Shown one piece after another: positions 58,010-64,000 of a DNA stretch of 64,000 nucleotides (positions are counted from its first letter, which is position 1; each line of letters opens with the position of its first letter). Where the stretch lies: positions 5,985,501-6,049,500 of the forward strand of contig NC_092612.1 in assembly GCF_047663525.1 (NCBI RefSeq), read 5' to 3'. The notes beneath the pieces were generated by a model. It saw only the letters and a program-made list of their open reading frames with translations, did no database searches and was not told the origin of the DNA. Source of the DNA: Anas platyrhynchos (taxonomy: Eukaryota; Chordata; Aves; Anseriformes; Anatidae). The translations under genes were made by a program, and so were the position numbers.

Positions 58010-59530
58010 CTAGAGAAATATCAAATTTTAAAACGTGATTAACAAGAGAGGCTTTTTAGAAATAATTCTCAACTAAGTTCCATTTCAGTGTTAAAAAACA
58101 GGACAAACTTTCAAAGATCAAATTTGTAATTCTTCATGGTCCAATCTGCACATACCACCAGTAGTGAAGAAAGCAACATCCACACCACATATTAAGAAGA
58201 AATATAAAGAAAATGGGAGCCATGGTGTACAGTCTATGGATCTTTTTTTTTTTTTTTTTTTTCCAGAAAATACCTAGATCTTCTCATTGATCCTCTTGTA
58301 CATTCCTCAGTTAAGTCAGGTGTGGGAAAGAATTGTGAATGAAAACAAATGTCAAAGCTTTTGTTTACACTTAGCTCTTTTTTTTTTTTAGCATCCATTT
58401 TAACCACAAATATGCCCAATTCTCCCTTTTTTGAATCTTTCAAATATTCTAACTATTCACTGCTGATAGTTAAGACGCTTTAGTTCACCTGTACTTAAGC
58501 ACCTGTCCTGCAATGTCCAGCAATGTATCCAATACGTGCTACATTTCATCGAATTGGAAAAAAGTAATTGTGAAACTCAAGATAGTAATCTTTTAATATT
58601 TGTTGTTATTATTAGTCCACAATATAATTTAATACCAGTACATACCATTAAAATATAAGCAAAAACAGACAAAAGAAACTGCAACAAAGGAAAATTGAAG
58701 CGACAATTACTTGTAACAGTCAAAAACCTGCGTGCCTTGAAAAAGAAACCAAGGAATGTGTCTTTTTTCCCCTTCACTGGAAATTTGAAATATAATTAAA
58801 TATTTTCCAGCAGATTCTGAAAAAAAAAACAACACTGAGGCTTTGAAGCTGAGTATAAAACAATGTTTTCAGAAAATAACACTGTTACTGAGCATGACCT
58901 GTGAGAAAACAATATGGGGCAAACTATAACCGCCATTTAAATATAAGTAGCATACTCTATGGATACAACAAGCATCCTGATCATCATGTAAGTCCTCTAT
59001 GAATACTTCAGTTTGCACAAAAGAGAAAGAGAAAGAAAGATTTTACTGAGACTAGGAAGCAGATGATTTTAATCATACTCAAGAGCATCAGAACTGCAAT
59101 TCACTGAAGGAGCAACGGTCAAAAGAGTTTAGGCAGCAATTTGCTTGTCAGCATTTAGGTCAGATTTAAGTCAAGTGAGAAGAAAACTTTAACGTTGTAT
59201 TCTTGTGAACCACTGTCTCAGCGTGCCTTTAAGAACAGAGAAAATACTCCTTTAATTAACACTTTCAAAAATAACTAACTCTAAAGTCTTTAATACTGCA
59301 AAAGCTCTGAGAGACTAAATTTCATGTACTAGAAAACGAAGCAGAAAGTATTTACAACCATTCACACAATTCTTGTCTTAAAGAAACAAAATCAGCAATT
59401 TTGCAAACAACTTGTTCAAACATTTAAAATTGTTGACTGTAACTTGCAAAGCTACTTATAAACTTGACTGTACTGCTTGACTACTTGACTGTAACTCGTA
59501 AAGCTAGTAACAGGAAATAATTAATCTTGC

Positions 59531-59650
59531 CTGGGTTTTTAGCAATTCGTTATTTTCCCTCAGAGAGTTAAGCGATGACCTCAGTTCGTTATTTTCATCA
59601 GTCATTTTTCTCAAGGTTTCTCTCAGTTGGCTCATTTTTGTCTCATGCTG
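59531..59650 (-). CDS. CCDC138: CCDC138 coiled-coil exon, array copy 9 (one repeat)
   Basis: 120 nt, open. It is the first array exon in transcription order. With a single 21-residue unit it resembles the human exon length and may be closest to the ancestral form. Confidence 0.9.
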
Positions 59651-60520
59651 CTAGAGAAATATCAAATTTTAAAACGTGATTAACAAGAGAGTCTTTTTAG
59701 AAATAATTCTCAACTAAGTTCCATTTCAGTGTTAAAAAACAGGACAAACTTTCAAAGATCAAATTTGTAATTCTTCATGGTCCAATCTGCACATACCACC
59801 AGTAGTGAAGAAAGCAACATCCACACCACATATTAAGAAGAAATATAAAGAAAATGGGAGCCATGGTGTACAGCCTATGGATCTTTTTTTTTTTTTCCAG
59901 AAAATACCTAGATCTTCTCATTGATCCTCTTGTACATTCCTCAGTTAAGTCAGGTGTGGGAAAGAATTGTGAATGAAAACAAATGTCAAAGCTTTTGTTT
60001 ACACTTAGCTCTTTTTTTTTTTTTTAGCATCCATTTTAACCACAAATATGCCCAATTCTCCCTTTTTTGAATCTTTCAAATATTCTAACTATTCACTGCT
60101 GATAGTTAAGACGCTTTAGTTCACCTGTACTTAAACACCTGTCCTGCAATGTCCAGGAATGTATCCAATACGTGCTACATTTCATCGAATTGGAAAAAAA
60201 TAATTGTGAAACTCAAGATAGTAATCTTTTAATATTTGTTGTTATTATTAGTCCACAATATAATTTAATACCAGTACATACCATTAAAATATAAGCAAAA
60301 ACAGACAAAAGAAACTGCAACAAAGGAAAATTGAAGCGACAATTACTTGTAACAGTCAAAAACCTGCGTGCCTTGAAAAAGAAACCAAGGAATGTGTCTT
60401 TTTTCCCCTTCACTGGAAATTTGAAATATAATTAAATATTTTCCAGCAGATTCTGAAAAAAAAACCAACACTGAGGCTTTGAAGCCGAGTATAAAACAAA
60501 TGTTTTCAGAAAGTAACATT

Positions 60521-61499
60521 CCATTTCTCAGAAACCGTGAGAATCTTCTATGTGAAAATAGCTTTTTGTTCAGAAGTGTTGTCTTCTGCACTAGGAATTG
60601 AACCATCCACTACATTTTCTTAAGCCTCACTCTCAGACTGTTATCATGCTGCAAAAAGGACTTAAGCGGTAAATATAGAAATGATCTCATCAACAAAGAA
60701 AATGCTACAGATAGGCTCCAAACGGAGTGCTCAATTACTTCCATTGAAAAGGCCAAACCTTTAGAGTTAACCAAGCCTAGGAAAAGCTTGCCCAGCTTGG
60801 GATGGAACAGGAGCAAGGTGGCTTGAAATTGACCATAAAGTTTCAAAACAGTCAGGGACAGCAGAATTATAAGTGAAAGGTTTTGAGAGGAAATAAAAAA
60901 GAATTAATATTCTCAATTTCTCCAAACCACATTACACAATGCTTTATAAGGCTTGCATATTTGGGGTTTTGACAATAATTTCACAGTTCTTCAGGGATTT
61001 GGCAATAATTTCACAGACCACAGGGCTGTTGTAGGTGGTGCCAGGATGTCTAAACCATCCAATTCCATTATCAAATCGGGTACCATCTGTATCATAATAA
61101 AGTGCATCACTTCATTCCTGCCAAATGTTTGTCTAGTCTGTTCCGAAGACCTGCAAATACTGGAAGCACCAGTCTTACTGACCTCTCTAACCCAGTGGTT
61201 AACTGCTTCATTTTAATCTAGTTTTCCCAAATTTCAACAGTAATCTGTACCTACACATCCCACAATTCATTGCACCATTCTGAACTGGAAACCACACCAA
61301 ACTCACTAACAACAGTTTGGCACTTTTTATGCTAAATCTTTCATTTGGGGGTTTCAAACACTTTAAAGAAATAAGCATTATATCCAGCAAACATATGATG
61401 GCTTAAGAAAACTACAAGCAAGTTAAAATGTATGGGGAGCAATAAGAATCACTAAGTAAGTTATTGTACTTTTTTCATAGTTCCAAGTACTGCCTAAAC
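60521..61499 (-). other. CCDC138 intron right of the array
   Basis: Unique sequence. A short exon for the family segment that follows the DADED codons in human CCDC138 (about 10 residues) should lie here or in the array, but I could not identify it. A 17-base duplication (gacaataatttcacag / ggcaataatttcacag) occurs at about 60971-61018. Confidence 0.5.
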
Positions 61500-61628
61500 G
61501 TCTTCATCAGCATCTTTTATTGCAGCGAAAGCTGCTTCACATCTGTGAAGCAATTCTTCTCGCTCAACTAGAGCACGTTCTCGTCTCTCAAGTTCCAGTG
61601 CATATTTCTCCTGTGCTGAACGCTCCCT
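61500..61628 (-). CDS. CCDC138: CCDC138 exon (EKYALELERRERALVEREEL)
   Basis: Acceptor TTTCCTTGGTATAG, 129 nt, phase 0. It encodes RERSAQEKYALELERRERAL and continues to AAIKDADED. The donor GAC/GTTTAG is weak and therefore uncertain. This is a heptad-bearing part of the family coiled coil. Confidence 0.88.
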
Positions 61629-62562
61629 CTATACCAAGGAAAAAAAATGTTGAAACGCCTTCGAAACACATGAAATTACCGATTTATAGTGAACTAGAAT
61701 TCTTTCCTCTGCAGATATGCTTAGGTTTTGTTTTTAATTATAGTGTTACACAATAGCTGACTAATTAGAAGTATCCTAATGGCCATCTACATTCAATTGG
61801 ATTTGCGGCAGGACTGCTTGGCCTTCCAAAATGCAGAATTCAACTCTGCATGGCTGTTCAAGTAACAGCATAGACAATTAAAAGTAGGATTTTGTTTCCA
61901 GAAGTTTTGGATAATGCTATTATCTGTAAGACAAAAGAGTCCAGTGCCCTAAACACTAGATTGCTGTATTGTTTCTTCAGTTAGTGGAAAGCACCTCTAG
62001 GAAAGTGGTGAGAAAAAAGATACGCACAATTCTTTTGATCTTGGATGGTGCAAAAGACAGTCCCAGCAGGAAATCTAGCAGAAGCACAGAAGCTGTTACA
62101 GAATAAAACCAATGCAGGTTTGGGAGCTCTTTAGTTAGTGGCCCAAGCCTGCTGGTGGATAAACTATTGGGAGTCACCAGCAGCAGAAAAGTAAAGGCAG
62201 AAGGGATGGTCTTCACAGAAGATCAAGTCAAGAGGGCAAGTGCTCTTGAATGCCCAGAGTGAAGAGCATAGTTTCAGGTGCTGTCAGGAAAAGCAGTGCT
62301 TGCAGGTGTTTCTCTCCATGCCAACACCGCATCACAAGACACAACTCTTGGAATAATAGCACTGTGTTCAAACTCCCTTCAGCAGAGCAAATATCTGATC
62401 TAACCACTACCCATGTCATTACCAAGTCAGTGAACTAATTTAGGGGAAGAGGTGGATGATGACAGTGATATAGTTAGTAATTTCTGAATTCTCTGTCAAA
62501 AGTGAGAATCTTTGTAACATTACTGATCATTACAAAATGTCTGAGGCCATTACAGTTCCTAC
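61629..62562 (-). other. CCDC138 intron
   Basis: No repeat or gene recognised. The 60-80-codon frames here lack support. Confidence 0.6.
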
Positions 62563-62636
62563 CTGGAGATTCTGACGGGCGACTTGCAGTTCGCTATTAC
62601 TCTGACTTTTACCTAAATGGGATGGTAAGGTGTTAT
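62563..62636 (-). CDS. CCDC138: CCDC138 exon (NTLPSHLGKSQSNSELQVAR)
   Basis: Acceptor CTTTTTCTCCACAG, donor CTCCAG/GTAGGA, 74 nt. With one base from the preceding exon it starts DNTLPSHL and ends VARQNLQ. The phase fits both neighbours. It is too short for an ORF scan. Confidence 0.85.
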
Positions 62637-63792
62637 CTGTGGAGAAAAAGAACACACTTTACATTAAAAATATAGTCTTAAATAAATAAAGACTGCTTAT
62701 CCAAACCAGCGAAAGTGTATTTTAAGCGTTTACAGCGACCAGCATAAAGCAAGACATATTGAAATGAAAAAGTAATCTCCTAAAGAATTACGGAGAAATG
62801 CTCAAAGTTTTGTTCCATGACTTGTTTGAATCAATCTATGCACGGACTGAAACATGAGGTAGCCAAAGTTTCCTTTTTGTTATGGCTTCAGGAAAGTGAT
62901 TAACTGCTGAATAGACCCGGACCTCTCCTATTTCCCGTTGAGTGAAACACTTCAGAACTGCAATTTAACAAATTGCTACTGAGTAAATTAAGAGGAATTT
63001 AGTTGTATACAATGAGAGTTGATGTACAATAGTCACAGTTTCTCTGTTAAGAATTTAGTTTAGAATAAAGAGAAGCCAGTCCACCATTTAGGGAACCTGA
63101 GCACTTTCATTTCTGATAAAGGCTGCCTCACACTCGACTCTAAAAATACTAATAGATACGCCTCTTGCTCGAATATTTAGTCCTACCTAACCGACTACAT
63201 TAGCAATGAGCATGAGCACCCATATAGCCCCAATGCAAATTCCTTTTTGTCATTCCTGGTCCTCCCTTGTTCTGTCTTGAAGACCCAAGTGTACATCTTT
63301 GGCACAAATGACGATAACACAAACATTACTGCCCATTGTTCCAAACCAGTATTAGTCCGACACTGCCATTATTACAGAGCTGAATTCATTCTTAGATGGT
63401 TAGAAACATATTCGGAGCCTGTATTCATAGGTCACATAGGAAGACAGACCTGCCTTCCCATTGACGCTTACCGATGTCCAAACACAAAGAGCTAAACAGG
63501 CAGCAGCAAATGAAAACGGATCAGAACAGACTAGAGAACACAGAAAGGATAGAAGTAGGGAAGTATGTGACAGATTCTTAAGAACCAAGCATAACAATAC
63601 TGCTTCTCAGCAACATGTTACAGCATAAATTGAAACTCCTTACATATTCACTCCTCTTTTGGAGTGATTAGGGCCATACTAGCTGTTCAGTGTTGCTATC
63701 TGTCTTCTTACTGCAATACGAAGTATTTCTAGAAGAACCTCTGGTACAGACAGTCATGTTTATGCTGAGTTTCAGAGAGTAACGCCTCTTAC
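62637..63792 (-). other. CCDC138 intron
   Basis: No repeat or gene recognised. Confidence 0.6.
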
Positions 63793-63850
63793 CAACATCA
63801 TATTTATGAAGTTCCGCTAGCGATGGTGCTTTACAATCCAGCAACTGCTC
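63793..63850 (-). CDS. CCDC138: CCDC138 exon (EQLLDCKAPSLAELHKYDV)
   Basis: Acceptor CATGTTCAATAG, donor GATGTTG/GTAAGA, 58 nt, phase 0 in and phase 1 out, joining the 62636 exon as V-D-N-T. Sequence similarity to human CCDC138 is weak here; the assignment rests on phase, splice sites and position. Confidence 0.75.
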
Positions 63851-63960
63851 CTATTGAACATGAAGGCAACGCATTAATATTTCATCTTGCATGTGGGCCT
63901 TTTCAACAACTACATTAACAGACAACTCTTGCCTCCACCACACAAACTACATTACTTACA

Positions 63961-64000
63961 CTATTAAAGCTGAAAAGCTTCCAGTTATTACGAAGCTTAA
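63961..64000 (-). CDS. CCDC138: CCDC138 exon, partial at the window edge
   Basis: A consensus donor (AATAGT/GTAAGT, GT at 63960-63959) ends an exon that runs past the right edge. The frame that fits the phase-0 start of the next exon ends NWKLFSFNS. The 5' end is outside the window. Confidence 0.6.

Larger units (their letters stand above)
37612..60520 (-). repeat. Nine-unit tandem array, each unit carrying one CCDC138 coiled-coil exon
   Basis: Units begin at tgtgagaaaa[a/c]aatatgggg: about 37612, 39310, 40946, 42646, 52163, 53791, 55494, 57196 and 58896. The last ends near 60520. Unit length is about 1.70 kb with a two-repeat exon and about 1.64 kb with a one-repeat exon. Units differ by scattered substitutions and by the lengths of T runs. 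ERV2 (43191-51004) lies inside the fourth unit. Without it the array is about 15.1 kb. Apart from the exon and simple runs, the unit body has no recognisable mobile element. Recurrent 60-90-codon frames in it (such as the KGKKDTFL... frame) are shared intron sequence. Confidence 0.97.
28735..63999 (-). other. CCDC138: CCDC138 gene region with an amplified coiled-coil exon
   Basis: Nine single-copy exons plus nine tandem copies of one exon, all minus strand, encode a CCDC138 homologue. Adjacent single-copy exons agree in phase, and sequence order follows the human protein. From right to left these are a polar N-terminal part, a coiled coil (EKYALELERRERALVEREEL), the amplified coiled-coil exon, then the C-terminal domain with DWISDQHLSK, LQWMPFV, IYWSLRQIDTGSQ, PLRFLSTLVVL and DYLTQAFHSLCVDL. 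CCDC138 is a poorly characterised coiled-coil protein reported at centrosomes or centriolar satellites. Two short segments of the family are not seen: a roughly 10-residue piece before the amplified exon and the coiled-coil tail after it. The last exon is also absent. All exons found are open, so the copy may be expressed, or it may be a recent paralogue. The gene enters from beyond the right edge. Confidence 0.93.

Noticed and set aside
38549-58443. Recurrent 60-90-codon frames in each array unit (for example MKGKKDTFL... and MWLKWMLKKKKEL...)
   Set aside because: They are intron sequence repeated with the unit. Frames change with T/A-run length and none has splice or family support.
37612-60520. 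CRISPR array or classical satellite as explanation of the regular repeats
   Set aside because: Units are 1.7 kb with a spliced exon each, in a vertebrate gene. There are no short direct repeats with unique spacers.
1-64000. tRNA, rRNA, snRNA or microRNA genes
   Set aside because: No cloverleaf, box or conserved RNA core was recognised by eye. The only tRNA-related signals are the two retroviral primer sites.

Overview
The window is avian nuclear DNA. It contains a CR1 LINE 3' end, AT-rich intergenic DNA, consensus vertebrate splice signals, and exons readable as bird versions of known vertebrate genes. It looks like a repeat-rich, rearranged segment of the kind found on a W chromosome, a germline-restricted chromosome or a duplicated block. 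The sequence alone does not say which, and no species is named.

Layout, left to right. (1) 0.1-6.6 kb: broken pieces of the SR/Lys-rich C-terminal part of a USP42-like deubiquitinase gene (+), including a 1,714-bp tandem duplication that appears identical by eye. (2) 6.6-9.4 kb: satellites, a CR1, and a local segmental duplication in which the CR1 interrupts only one copy. (3) 9.8-12.1 kb: an unrecognised spliced gene (-) for a very proline-rich protein with an in-frame repeat block. (4) 13.4-20.0 kb: nine exons of ATG4A (+), an autophagy cysteine protease, with a frame problem at one splice junction and no last exon. (5) 20.8-27.7 kb: a decayed gammaretrovirus-like provirus on the minus strand (ERV1) with a tRNA-Pro primer site. 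It carries a fragment of the host gene VLDLR and is itself interrupted by a solo LTR of a second family. (6) 28.7 kb to the window end: CCDC138 (-), entering from the right edge with phase-consistent exons.

The most striking structure is in CCDC138. One coiled-coil exon with its introns is amplified into nine tandem units of about 1.64-1.70 kb (37.6-60.5 kb). Every exon copy is open, phase 0 at both ends, and 183 or 120 nt long. The size difference is one or two copies of a 21-residue (three-heptad) repeat. If all copies are spliced together they add 486 residues of coiled coil. A second provirus (ERV2, +, 43.2-51.0 kb) sits in the fourth unit with a clean 4-bp target duplication. ERV2 has a tRNA-Arg(CCU)-type primer site, broken gag, gag and pol in one frame around a TGA codon, an integrase frameshift, and an uninterrupted env frame.

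ATG4A (+) and CCDC138 (-) converge on ERV1, and the terminal coding exon of each is missing where they meet. The human orthologues lie on different chromosomes, so the segment looks chimeric. Product names come from recognising protein motifs by eye. No database search was run, and splice sites are inferred from GT/GC-AG signals and codon phase.
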